DNA from: Xylaria sp. FL1777 | Taxonomy: Eukaryota; Ascomycota; Sordariomycetes; Xylariales; Xylariaceae | Assembly: GCA_022578965.1 (NCBI GenBank) | Contig: MU400511.1 | Span: 310,001 to 374,000, forward strand | DNA: 64,000 bases | Direction of reading: 5' to 3' | In this document: piece by piece, positions 24,301 to 36,379 of the stretch | Numbering within the stretch: the first letter of the stretch is position 1 | Layout of the letters: each line of letters begins with the position of its first letter | The notes under the pieces: generated by a model | What the model saw: only the letters and a program-made list of their open reading frames with translations | Told to the model about the DNA's origin: nothing | The model's database searches: none | Made by a program: the position numbers and the translations under genes

Positions 24301-24620
24301 GGATCTTTACATGGAGCCTCGAGTCTAATTGGCGTCAATTGAGTGTCTACCTAACGAATTGGGCCTCGGGAGATAGTCCTACCAGTGTCATATGAGACCT
24401 CCAAGATCAAATTCTGTAGGTCGGTGCCGTATACGTTACAGCCTTTACCAGCGAGGGTCAAGGATGCGGTCAGACCAGACGCCGTGGTCTTGACATTTGA
24501 CGCAGAGTAGCCTGGACAGGCCGAGAGAGGGTCGCCGGTAGGGTAGTTTCTTCCGGCGACGGCGACGGCCGAAGCAGCTACGGCCGAAGCCGCGGCGGCC
24601 ACGAATAAGAGACCCGCCAT
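21312..24620 (-). CDS. Secreted alpha-glucosidase, GH31
   Basis: Releases glucose from the non-reducing ends of alpha-glucans outside the cell. Six exons, 24383-24620, 23588-24324, 23457-23513, 23105-23305, 22349-23033 and 21312-22201, give 935 residues. The start at 24620 opens a hydrophobic Ala-rich signal peptide ([18 protein letters not shown]). The catalytic nucleophile is the Asp in WIDLNEPSN (about residue 433) and the acid/base Asp is in GHWLGDN (about 614). Other GH31 marks are [18 protein letters not shown], the DPERFP segment spanning the second junction, and [13 protein letters not shown] across the last junction. Numerous N-glycosylation sequons fit an extracellular enzyme. The final exon is much more GC-rich than the others. 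The GH43 gene lies 1.7 kb upstream on the same strand. Confidence 0.96.
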
Positions 24621-26291
24621 TGTGCAAATACACGAACACTTCACCCTTGGCAATGCGCGTTCCGTGTCTGCCACATGTAAGCGAAGGAGGTGGGAGCTGC
24701 TGGTAGGTGACGATGTTCGTGCAATGGGCTGCCTGTATTTATATGGCGAGGTAGTGGCGATTTGATCCTTCGGCCACTGCTGCCACCGCTGCCACCTTGT
24801 CGTCGGGTTATTGCCCGGTCCCTGCTCTGCTCTGCTCAACCGCTTGTGTATCCATGCTCTCCTATACTCAATCCTTGCCGAGAACCCCGCATGGAGCTTG
24901 CTCACGCTTTGTTTCCCATGTCGTATGATGTAACCTGTAGCCGATACAAGTAAGGCGCTTCTTGTACGACTACACTAGTCACGGATCGAAGCTAAGGATA
25001 CAGAAATGTCGGCCAACAAAGTGATGAAGACCGATCTTGTTATATCGCGTGCTGGCCGTTCTCCTGGGCGTTGGTTTCGATTCGGCCCGTTCTCGTGACT
25101 CCGATCATTCCGACGAGCGAGAATATTCAATGTCGATGACGCTCCTGCGGAGAACGAACGGCAGGAGAAGACACTACAGATATCCGTTTCGAGTCTAGAG
25201 TTCAGCCCGGCACTATTGCGGTCTTTTCGTGGAGTCATTATTTTTCCTCTTTGGTCGTGGTTGACGAGTTAACTTGAAGCTCACGACTAGCTACATGCGC
25301 CATGCCAAGCCCCGAGATCTGCAAATGAGGAGAATCCTGGGGTTGAAGATAGGCTTTGCCCTTTTCGGGTCATCTTCCCCGCAAAATGGCTCAACAGTAG
25401 ATCCGATTGGCTGAGACAAAATGCAATTGAGGTATGACAGGGGGGTTGTGCGACAGGGGATGAGGGGATTGAGGAGAAGCTAGGCACTTCCCCGCATACG
25501 CTAGAGCCCGCATACCGTATAAAATATACCCTTAGCTTCCTCTTATCTAACCTTAGCAACTTTTCACTAGACAAGCTAGGATTGTCCTTTTGTTTTTTTG
25601 GCCATGTCTTTCCTCGATAGATATGCTAGACACCATATTGAGTTCTGCGTTTGATGATGATGGGCTTGGTAATCTCCCTGTTGCCTAACTATGCACAGCT
25701 ATAGATCGGCATTGGACGGACATACAACGTATTTACTCATACTACTGTATGATGAGGAGCTCTATATCATTACGCTCTACTTAATTGTTTATCACCTGGA
25801 GCTCTTCTCGATACTAGTTTATTGCTGATCGTCTAGATTACTGGGTCGACAAAGGATAGAGCACGTGGCATGGTCCACACTCTCCAACTGTCTCAGAAGC
25901 TCTTGCTAATATTTATAAGCGGCAAGTAAACTTATAAAAGACCCTCTCCCCGAAAGAACGAGACGGATGAATAATCATATAAATATATGACTCGCATTAG
26001 TTTACACTCAGCGAACGGTGATTTGGTCATCGGTCTCTAATTAAATTTTATAAAGGACTGCCCACCTAAACCAACTATATTGCTACAGAGGCTTGAGCCT
26101 AGGGATAAACACTCAACGTCTTTAGTCTCCCAAGGGGTTGCTCGATTAATAACCGCAGAGCGTCACTTGAAATGTCTTATTAGAACCCGCGGCTATTATA
26201 ACGACTGGAGCTTCTAAAGCCAATTTTCAAAGCACGGAATGTACATTTACTCGAAGCCCACTACGTAACCATCTACACTCGGCCCCCTTCC
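24621..26291. other. Intergenic region between the two glycosidase genes
   Basis: About 1.7 kb holding the GH31 promoter and the GH43 3' region. Open frames at 24975-25238 and 25287-25574 show no recognisable composition or motif, and I do not call them genes. Confidence 0.5.
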
Positions 26292-28005
26292 TCAATTATT
26301 CGGCACCATAATCCTGTCGATGTCCGGACCATACGTGCCATCGGTAGTGGTGATGACGACGGTATTCGCGGCGCCGCTGTTGAGGTTCACGTTCAGCACG
26401 CTGCTGCCGGGCGTGCCCGAGTCGGTGGGCAGGAACGCGAGCTTCTGGCTCGCGCCGTTGACGGTCACGGTGGCGAAGCGCTGGCTGCTGTCGCCGTTGA
26501 GGTACTTGATGCGCACGGAGCTCTTGGTCGCCGCGCCGCTGCTGACGCCGCTGAACGTCACCGACCCGCCCGAGCTGCCGCCGATGTAGCCCACGCTCGT
26601 CCCGCCGCTGCACCCGGAGCACGACAGCGTCCTAGCGCCGTTCGCGATCGTCGCCGACTCGGCTTCCGGCTGCGTCTCGCTTGGTCCCGCGGCCCACTAT
26701 CGTTCGTTCACTGGTGTCAGTGATGGATTGCTCTTTCAGGTGAAATATCTACCCCCATTTCTGGAGTTCTGGATGCTCCTGATACACGACCATTGCCTTA
26801 ACAGCACGATTTTGCCCGCATGAGCAGCTAAAATAGGGGGGAAATAGACCCTAGGGATAACTTACCGTCCCTGCGCTGACATTCGGCGTCCAGTTGACGT
26901 AGTTCTTCATCGTGACGGTGGTCCCCGAGAAGGTGAGCGGCAGCCAAACGTACGTGCTGCGCATGAGGTTGCTCGAGACCCAGCGGTCACCCAGGTAGAT
27001 GGCGTCGTTGCCGAACGGCAGGATGAAGTTGGTCTGCGAGGAGTACGTGTTAGAGCCTGCGTCGGCGAACGTCTTCCAGGCGGACCAGGGGCCCGACAGC
27101 GACGTCGCCGTGCTGTACACGTTGTCGTTAGGGTCCCAGCCCGTGAGTTTGGAGCCGAACATATAGTACGTCCCCTGGCGCTTCAGGACGGCCGGCGCCT
27201 CGATCGAGTCCGACCAGAGGTACGTCGACTTTGCTACGGAGAGGTAGTCGGAGCTGAGCTGGTCGATGCGAAGCCCGTTTGCTCGCTATACGAGGTTCTG
27301 TCAGACCACACACCCCTCGAAGCCGGAGAACAGTCAAGGGGGAGCGTGAGAAACTCACATCCTCGGTCAACAGGTACGCATTTCCGTCGTCATCCTTAAA
27401 GAGTCCTAGATCTCGACTCTGGAATCCGAGGGGCTGGAAGCTTCCCTGGTATGTGTAGGATCCACATACAGAGCTGCCCGTCGCGACGCCAACCTTTGCT
27501 TCGCCGTAGTTGCTGCTGTCAATGTGCATGTAGAGGACGTATTTCTGGGTCGAGTCATTGTATATGACCTTGGGTCGCTCGACGACGCGGTTCGGCCCCA
27601 GATCACCGGAGCTCGTCTGCGACAGCAGCGCGCCGACATAGGTCCACTCCACCAGGTTCGTCGATGAGTAGCAGTTGATGTTCTGGAAGGCCGACCCATT
27701 TGTCTTGTCCTCTCCGATTATGTAGTAGGTTGATCCCACCTTGATGATACCTGCCCCATGGGCTTGGACATGTTTGCCAGTGTTTGTCTGTTTATGTAAT
27801 CGTCAGTTCAGCGGCACTTCCATTCCCGATACGTTGGAATAGTAGATTGAGTTTCAGTCCCATAGGGCTACAATATTCCTCGGATAAAAGTGACGAAAAG
27901 GCAAGACGAACTAACCGCCGTCCATGTCGCGCCGGGAACGATCTGCAGAGTAGCACTCGCTGCGGTCGCTGCAAGCAAGAGCAAGCTTGCGCGTAAGGAG
28001 CCCAT
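26292..28005 (-). CDS. Secreted GH43 exo-beta-1,3-galactanase-like enzyme with CBM35
   Basis: Likely releases galactose from beta-1,3-galactan backbones of arabinogalactan proteins. Four exons in phase 0, 27916-28005, 27359-27787, 26866-27285 and 26292-26696, give 447 residues. The first exon is a signal peptide plus LQIVPGATWTA. The GH43 five-bladed domain shows QAHGAGIIKVGSTYY, GEDKTNGSAF, NRVVERPKVIYN, YVLYMHIDSSNYGEAKVGVA and SIEAPAVLKRQGTYYM. This arrangement matches the fungal 1,3-Gal43A type (subfamily 24). The last exon is a carbohydrate-binding module resembling CBM35: an EAES-type start, SCSGCSGGTSVGYIGG, VRIKYLNGDSSQRFATV, and a DIDRIMV ending. The match to the Phanerochaete enzyme is from memory; activity is inferred. 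Confidence 0.92.
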
Positions 28006-29774
28006 ATTGAATAACATAGCGGAAGCACCTCTGTTCCTATAAAGCGACGGAGGAGTGTGATCAGCAGATACTACGAGAACCGCGCTGGGCATTCCATCGT
28101 GGAATCCGGGGTATAAGCTACATATTTAAGATGATCCTGTTCGACTATTTGTCGCATATCTATCCACCAACTAGTATAGATCTGAGTGTCCATATTCATA
28201 TAATAGAACACTTGTTATCCTATCAATACTACGTACCGCTGTATATATGTGTAGATTTATGTTCCATCCATCACCAGCATCGATGCGCTCCAATAGCCAG
28301 CGGCCGTCACGGCCGTCACGGCCGTTTTACCCACCCGGAGGAGAACACCTCCTCTCACTCATCCCCTGATTTAATCCCAGATATGGCAATGATTATCTAT
28401 GTAGACGAATTATATTGCTTTCAAAACTTAAAGCAGGCGATATATGTAGTCTGAATAAACGACTTTATTCCAATTATGCTTAAGTATATCATTCAGGGTT
28501 ACAGGCCCCATCAACTGAAGCCCCGACGCCCGAATTCTTCTGTTGCTGCAAATCTAGCCTGATTCGTGGAGAAACCAAAAAATAAGCTTCAACTAAAGCG
28601 ATCATCCGGAGAATTAACCGTGCACCACTTGATCCATTCTATTCGCCAGACTTTCCTAAACAGATAAGTATATCAACTCACATAACTTGACTGCCACCCC
28701 TCTGCCTCCAAATGACAGAAAAGGGTCTAATAAGCATACTTACTAGATGAATCCCAAATACGCTACAACCAAAGAAACCACCCAGAGCCAAAAGAACAAT
28801 CGACATAGGCCCGGGATTTAGTGTATAAACGGGTCAACCGATACGTGCTAGCGCTAGGAGGATTCGAACCTATCCTAATCCATCTATCCGCTCAATGGCA
28901 TCTGTATCCAGGGAATCGGAGAGAGATCTCCATGATCGGACCCCAGGCTGTACATATAAACCAACCTAACCGTAAGCAGGCAGGTATGTACTTTAGGTAT
29001 GTTCTTAATCTATGCGTAAGACTTACATACCTAGTATACAAGTTCTTGTGGGGTGCATAACTCCTATACTTAGATAACTCAAAGCAGAACTCATCACGAA
29101 AAACCAAGTTATGTTGTTTGTGTAAGGGGGGGGGGGGGGGGGGGGTTTAGTTGACCAAATTGAACGATACAATTTGTAAAGTGGGGTTTTTTTATTTATT
29201 TTTGCACATTTTTTAACAAANNNNNNNNNNTCCCCCCCCCCCCCCCCTCCGCGCCGCCGCGGCCCCCCCCCCCCCCCCCCCCCGCTCTCGTTCACCTAAG
29301 TGCACGATACCTTAGGAAATCTCGTCTTGATATATATATATTGCCACTGTTATTACCTAAGTAATCCCAGCTCCTCGTCTTGCTTCTATATAGCAGTACA
29401 GCAAATAAAAACAAGTTTTGAGCCAATGAGGGGTCACTCTGCTAAGCGCTGAAAAAGTTGGTATCTGGTATGAAGGCCCTGATAGTAGTGATGGCTAATG
29501 GTCGTATCACTTCCCAGTATTGTGATAGAATGGAATGGCTCGATGACCGATAAGAAAACTGAAAGACATAAAAAGTCATGCCGCGTCCATGATACCAACC
29601 AAAACCATGCGTGCAAATAATGGCATAATGGCAATTCGAAAGTGAACTGCTGTAATCCCTCCGGGTATGAGCGGCTTATATACAGAACTCATCAGGTGTC
29701 GGTGGGCAGCCTCCCTGGCCTATATTTTTGTCCGGATCATTTCCTTCATATTCTCCTGGTATATAATTTCCTCG
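28006..29774. other. AT-rich intergenic region containing an assembly gap
   Basis: About 1.8 kb without a recognised gene. It includes a small GGCCGTCAC tandem repeat at 28302-28325 and the gap described separately. Confidence 0.5.
29126..29283. other. Assembly gap (N10) flanked by poly-G and poly-C
   Basis: A run of about 20 G at 29126-29145, ten N at 29221-29230, then C runs at about 29232-29247 and 29263-29283 separated by a short GC-only stretch. Ten N is a conventional placeholder, so the true size is unknown. The homopolymers look like low-quality contig ends, so any frame crossing this region is unreliable. Confidence 0.9.
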
Positions 29775-32436
29775 TTAGTCCACGTCCATTTTCTCCACAA
29801 TCGTACTCGCCGCAATGATCGTGCGTTCTTCTGGATCTCGCTTATTACCGTCTGAATGATACTCTGTGTTGTGGTTGTTTTCCTTTTCAGCGCTATTACC
29901 GTTACCGCTACATAGTCGGTATTCTCCATCCTCTTTGCGTTCGATGATGCCTTCCTCCAAAGCCCACTTTGCTAGGAGACGGTCGACAGTAAGTCGATCT
30001 GCTTCTCCTTTCTCCATATGCCTGCCGACGTGCTCTGTCCACTCATCCCAGGAAGTGGGCCCTTCAAATATGCTGGCACAATCAGGTTTAGGGCAGGCCG
30101 AACTTTGTGGTGGCCGTCTTCGAGTTACCAAACACGATTGTTGCATGTCCTTGACGTGTGTCTCCCATTCTACTTGCAACTTACTATCCCCTTTAGCAAG
30201 AGCTTTCTTGATTGCGAAAGGAGCATGCATGCGCCGCAAATGTTGTGTGAAAAGATCTTTGCGGTTGAATTCATTTCCCTTCCCTTCAACCGACGATTGG
30301 GGACATGATGAGCACCTGTAATACTGCAAGCAAAGATGCTGTGACGCAATATGCCTCTTCCACTCATTTTTCGACCCAAACGTGCTGGGGCAACCGGCAA
30401 ATGAGAAGGCACAAGGGAAGGGGCGGGTGTGAGCCGCAGCGATATGCTTTCGCAATGAGGAAGAATCCTTGAAGGGGGCATGACTGCAATGGTTACATCG
30501 AGTCTCTTGCTTGGGGATGGGTTTCTGTATGGAGCGCCGTCCGGGTTTAGGCCGTGCCGATGGCGTCACTGCCTCGGCATGGTAGCGTGAGTCATCTAGG
30601 CTGCTGGTAGCATTGGCATCGTTTACTGGTCTCTCTTCCGTTTTCGGATCCATGGCACGTATACTGGGAGAGGGTTGGAGTCTTGCGGAAGGAGGGGCGT
30701 CGTCGCTGACATGGCGGACGTGGCTTAATGCCTTGAGCTGCTCGGCTGCCTCCTGCATCTCTGCCGAATCTTCAACATCATCCTTTCTGGAAACTGTTGT
30801 GCTGGATGCCGTGTTGGGATAAGGTACGGCCGGGGTCGTTGCAGACTGAGACATACTCGTCGGGTCTATTCTCCCTAAACTGTCAGGACGAACTGGAGTT
30901 TCCGGAAGCAAGTGTCGGTGAACAGCAGGCGTTGTTGTTGCTACCTCCCGAGCTTCCAGCAGCATTCTGCCGTCCTCCATGTCTTTAGCCGACGCCTTGT
31001 TTACAGATATGGACCCAACCAATCGCTTGTAGAGATGAGTCATGTTGTGTGAGTTAACATATCCCAGGAAGCAACAGACTTTGTCATGCTGTACCACATT
31101 CCAGACAGCTACGGGCATGGATATAAGCAGCATTGTGGGCGGCCCAAGGAACATCCCTTCAACAGCAATTTTAGAACCGATGGCAGGTGTATTGTGAAGC
31201 CAATGATAAAATGACGACATGTCTGGACTAGCTTCGCCAACAAATGTGGTACAGACTAGAACCCTGGGTTCATCGAATGTCAGATCTGCAACTGCACTGG
31301 GATGAATGGCATTATCTTCTCGTGATACCCTGGAGCTTGCATCGGATGTCGTCTTAGGGGATTGCAATTGAGGCCCCGGAGCTGGAGCCGGTGTTAGGGG
31401 ACAGAGGCTTAAACTTTGGCCTTTGCCTGAAGTGATTGCATACAGTAAAGGCAGCTTGTCGTGCATTGATACGCTCTTACCAGCGATTCCATTGGTAAGT
31501 CCCGGGCTCTGTAAAAGTTCATGCTGTCTTAACCGAGCTGCCTCCTGATATAGGTGCTCTGTTGTGAAGGGCCGTCCAGTACCTAATTGCAGAAATGCTT
31601 CTGTTAGGTTGGCCGTGAAGGACCGAGCCCCAGGTTCCCGTGAGTAGTGATCTGGAGTGCCAGCCGCAATGATTTGTTTTGTACTGCTCCCCCCTCTCAG
31701 CGTTGGCTCTTGCACGACACCGCTATCTAACAACAAGAGCATATCGGACTGAGACTCTTCGAAAATGCATCGGAACCCACTCCATCTGAGCTTGGAAGCA
31801 TCTCTCTTTGCATTGCTAGCAGCTTGTTAGAGACGACGCGGCAAATTGGCTAACTGTCAACCTACCTTGCCCAGTAGAGTTGCTTGTCTGAGCCGACGAA
31901 GCTGTACCCCGCATAATGTATGATTAAGAGGTGATCTGGACCGGCGGACTCGAGGAAGGAAGACATGCGCACCCCCAGCTTCATGCTAGCATTAGCCATT
32001 GCTGGTATAACCCATCGATCGGTGCGGTAGCTATATCGTTCGCGAAGTACTTGCTCGAGTGCGACAAGTTCTAGCTCGGCAGCAGTGTCGTCTTCCCACC
32101 GAAGCAGAAGTACCGACACCTTACTGTATGGGGACCTTTGGCTTTGGCGGTATATGAGCATTGCAGCATCCTGGAGATGCCTCGCGAAGGATTCGAATTC
32201 ATGACGTTCCGGAGGGGGTGGAGGTATGTCTTGCGGCTGGTACTGTTGTGATGGCTGTGTTCGAGACTGTCAGCGTCGAACATCTAGGATCAGTGAGTGA
32301 TAGCGCGCCCGCGTACCGTGGACTCGTGAGCGTAAGCAGTGGCAGAAGGAGGCGGCGGTTGAGGTATATGGGAGGGACTAGGCTGAGGCTCAACCTTGGG
32401 TGCCAGCCTTCTCTTCTTGGTGGCGGGTTGGTCCAT
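29775..32436 (-). CDS. Caspase-fold pseudoenzyme fused to C2H2 zinc fingers
   Basis: Exons 32317-32436, 31866-32254 and 29775-31815 (introns 62 and 50 bp) give 849 residues. The N-terminus has a basic nuclear-type signal (KKRRLAPK) and a Pro/Gln-rich linker. Residues about 83-260 resemble the caspase-like domain common in filamentous fungi: KVSVLLLRWEDD, DHLLIIHYAGYS, a WSGFRCIFEES segment, MLLLLDSG, then TKQIIAAGTPD and RSFTANLTEAF. Active members carry YYAGH and LLDCC; here His is Tyr157 and Cys is Ser201, so proteolysis is unlikely. Residues about 605-755 contain at least three C2H2-type fingers (CNHCSHAPF, PCAFSFAGC, RCSSCPQSS, each with an H-x(3-5)-H end) and a fourth in CPKPDCASIF. This suggests a nuclear regulator. 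No close orthologue is known to me. Confidence 0.85.
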
Positions 32437-35400
32437 CGAATTGGGACAAGGTCACGAGAAGCAAAGAGGAGTCAGAAGAGAAGAGGGAGAGGGGGAGGGA
32501 GGGGGGGAGGGAGAGGGAGAAGAGATGGCAATGGGAGGAAACTCCAGATGCAATTGAAACAGGTACGAATGCTACAGGGACACAGCCGCGACAAGATCAT
32601 TTAGACACGGTGCAGTAATTGGACAAGGCTAAAGTAGCCAGAATGGAGGGGGATTGGTGCGGGCAGAGGAAAAAGCAAAAAAAAGGGACGTAGTTGGGAA
32701 ATCAGGCTGGGAAGAAAGGCTACAGGCAAGGCTGGATTCCGAGATGGATGGTTTTCGGTGCCGGCGTCTGTTGAGGCGGGCGGGTATCAAGGATGAGTGG
32801 GTGAGTAGGCGAGTGGACAAGTGGACAAGCTGAAGCTGGCTGGCCGGCTGGTTTTCTTGTTCTTGGGTTTCGGCGGAGATGTCATCTGTACTGCACAGCA
32901 GCATAAAGTTAGGTACGCAGTAGGTAGAGTAGACAGGTGTAGGAGGTAGCAGAGGTAGCAGTGGTAGCAGTATAGCGTATGCGTAAACGAGAGTCTATTT
33001 GGTACCTCTGTACCTAGGTAATTGGAGACAGACGCAAGGGTGAAGGGTGGCTTAGGTACCGCAGACCATCCTGTCCTGTTTGTCGTGTTCTGTCTAACTC
33101 GTAGTGGGCACCACCACTATAGACCGGTAGTAGGTAGCAGGCACTGTATGTAGATGAGATAGGTTAGATGGGGCCTTTGGGTTCTCCGGGTCCCTTGGCG
33201 CCATTCGCTCGTTACTGTACCGGCAAACTAGGTAGGTAGGTAGTCTAACTCCAGCTACCTACATACCTCTCTCACTTACCTACCTACCTCTAGCTTCTTC
33301 TTACTTAGGCAGCTTCGCATTGCGGCTGGCAGGTATAGTATCCATTTCCAAGACACTATACTATCCATGCCGTTGGTCGTGTATGATTACCTCGGCAGGC
33401 ACACCACTACCTAGGTAGTGTAGATTGGTATTTGATGCTGCTAGGCTACAGTAGGTGGGAATATGCTTCGGCTTTTTTGGAACTGGCGATATGCGTAGAC
33501 TAGTGCGAGAGGGTGGGAGATACTGCGTAGGTTGCTCCTGCATGTCCCGCAACGCAGCACTTGGGGGTTACGCAGTAGTAGTCTAGATAGCTGGTGGCCG
33601 TTAAGCGTCAAGCGTTAAGCGAATCGGTTTCGGGCGAGTGAAGGCAGCGGAGGATGCGAGACGCTCTCGGATGGGGTGGCTGTGGATGCGCAACAATGGC
33701 CATGTCAGCCCTGTCCATTGGTCAGCAGTAGCCCAGCCTCTGGGCAGCCTAGCTCGCCCCGCTTCGACAGCATAAGATACACCAGACTGCAATCCACTAC
33801 AGTGCACTGCATACATATGCGACTACCAGGTAGGTACTTAGGTAACTACATACCTACTTGAGTAACTACAGTAGACCTTTACCTGTGTAACCTATGTACT
33901 TACTTACCTCGGTATGTGCTGAAGGTAGGTACCTATATATATATATATATACCCAGGTACAGATAGTGCCGAGACGATCAATTCGCAACCGCAGAGTCGG
34001 CACTGGCAGCCTTTCCCTTTTCTTCAGGGCCACGGGGCGCGGAGAGCCAATGACACGTCTTCCTCCCCGCCATCCGAGAGGCACTGCTTCCCCCCCACCC
34101 CATACCAGATGCCCCAGCTGCCCGCCCCTCGATGCTGCTGCTACCCACGCAGCCGTGCAAGCCGTGTGCCTCGTGATTGGCCGGATTGGGCTGGCTGGGG
34201 TCTTCCAAATTATTCAGCCGGCCGCAGCGGATTGGCTGCTCTGCCTCCGTGCTGCTCCGTGCTGCTCCAGCCGTGGTCTAGACTGCTCCGTCCAGCCAGT
34301 CGTGTGAACTCCTTCTCTGCAGTCGACAGTCGACAGTGCAGTGGACCAGACATTGACCAGACACTGACCAGCTACTTATGTACCTAGTCTAGTCTCTCTC
34401 TCTCTATCTGCACGTACACTACATGGCCCTCTTCTGCGGTCCTGTTCCTATCGCGCTACCATCCCGGCTGCCTTCTGCTTCCATCTTGATTCTTATCTCT
34501 GCATGTCGATTTGACCAACCCAAATCTTCTCGAACCCCCACAAGTCTTACAGCTGTACTGCCTCCTTGTGCGTATGCGTACACAACAAGCGCTCAAGCAT
34601 TGCATCCCCACCCTACCGCCTGTACCAGCCTCGCATTGCATCCACGCTGCCTTACATGATGGCAAGGTAATTGGTGCCGAGCAGCGTACAGATAGATACC
34701 TATACTACGCAGTATACTACTATACTGCTACATATGCTACATATGCTACATATGCATACACGGCGCCCACCAATGTAAGATTGTGGGCACAAGCAATCCA
34801 ACAATGCATGCGGTTCTTCCCTCGTTGTTCTGTTCTTATAATAGTCGCCCGTGCCAACGCCTTGAGCGGCACACGGACCATTGGCTATTACACTACCCAG
34901 TGCTTAATGTAAGGGAGGTTTGTTGATACCTAGATCTGGGTATTTATTCATTGGGTACAATTGCAGCACGCCGTACGAGCTTACACTCAACGTTTCAAGA
35001 CAGATCTCTTCCCCACTCCAACCGCCCTTCACGACCCCAAGGACCCTAGCTCGTGAGGACCGGCGTTTGTGAGAGACGTTTGAGATGAATCGATTACTAT
35101 CCAGGTACACTACACAACACTGCCCCCTTCTAGCGACTCACCTCACCGGGTATGTATGTCATGGTATAATTATAAAGGTGTCCCTCGTTTCTAGATGTTC
35201 GGACCATGGCCTGTCTTTCTCAGTACATAGCTGTTGACCCTACCTGTCGAGTCTAAGTTGGTGCTTCTGATGTAACTTTTATTACCGGTGTCTTCGTCAC
35301 TATTAAGCCTATCAGCGGTTTCTTTTCGGGATCGGCAATACCTACTGCACTCGAGCTGCAGAGCAGCGTGGCGGTTATTGTGCGTCTTCCACGCCGGGGT

Positions 35401-36379
35401 GTCAGTATCCTTGATCGACCTTGGACTACTATCTAAAATACCCATGACCTCCCAGAGATGATTTGCCGTTTCCACGCATAGGAAGAAGCAATGGACGACA
35501 TAAATGCGCAGACGTCAGTGATATTGCGAACACAGCCGATGTGAAGTACCCAAGTAAACATGAGTTAGCAAGGGAGGGACGCCCTCAGGGCATGTTCGCC
35601 AGATATATGCAAGGGCAAATTCAACGCCCAACTTTCGGAAGCTGGTAGCGCCACTACTTTGCCACGTACACAGAGATGGTAGATCAGGAGATAGGTATGT
35701 CCAGCTAGCCGGCCCCCACTAGGATACATCACTTAGATCAGCAACCACATAACGTATGTGCATTTGGGGATCGCGGAAAGCTTCCAGTTCATGGTTTAGT
35801 ATGTAAGGAAGCTCCTATTATCTTGGAGTGGCTAAAATAGGAAGAAAATTTGCTTGGGGAACCAGGTACAGTTGGCGCATATATGGACACGAAGGGGTAA
35901 GTCAACATGATCTTAACCTTCACGGGTGAGCTACGAATCACCATTGAGAGCAGATCAGCGAAATGGTCTTTAGCCCTCGCAGCCCAAGAATATACAGCAA
36001 ACAGTTCAGCCGACTGGCGCAGCAGGACGTCGACCTTCAGATCAGAGCAAGAACTTACATGGCTACGTTAATGTCGAAGTGGATGCAGTTGGGTAGGAAG
36101 TCGCCGCCTAATCCAATCACGGTAAATATATAAGCAATGTAAGACTATTTCAACGGATTTATTAGAAAGGCATTCTTTGTAAAAGACTTAACTTATCCGA
36201 AGTCTCATATTTCATCATGCGTAGGAGTAAGTGGAAAGTCGAAGTCATCATTGTTATAAGCTGACCCTAAATCTGGATGAGCAAACCTATATGAGTACAA
36301 CTGGCCATGCTTGATCTTATCAATTCTGAACAGAATACATCAACACTGTGTTGATCGAGGAGGACGGCCTCCGAATCCC
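32437..36379. other. Gene-poor region, repeats, no intact gene
   Basis: About 3.9 kb. Dense taggtaggtacc-type words occur at 33000-33330 and 33820-33960, a (TA)n run at 33934-33951, and a catatgcta repeat at 34730-34755. On the minus strand about 36211-36337 a stretch translates as RIDKIKHGQLYSYRFAHPD and continues about 20 codons to a stop. It looks protein-like, but I cannot place it; it may be an eroded exon. Confidence 0.5.

Noticed and set aside
24975..25574. Two minus-strand frames between the glycosidase genes
   Set aside because: No motif, no signal peptide or membrane segment, and no in-frame splice linking them.
28850..28885. GGATTCGAACC resembling the complement of a tRNA T-loop
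   Set aside because: The stems around it pair poorly and no matching acceptor stem, anticodon arm or D-arm was found at the right spacing.
20000..33000. Possible biosynthetic or carbohydrate-utilisation cluster around the GH31 and GH43 genes
   Set aside because: The two hydrolases act on different polymers and no transporter, regulator or backbone enzyme is paired with them; the zinc-finger protein nearby does not resemble a pathway regulator.
33600..35110. Open frames in the region near 34 kb
   Set aside because: They are repeat-rich, low-complexity translations with no conserved motifs.
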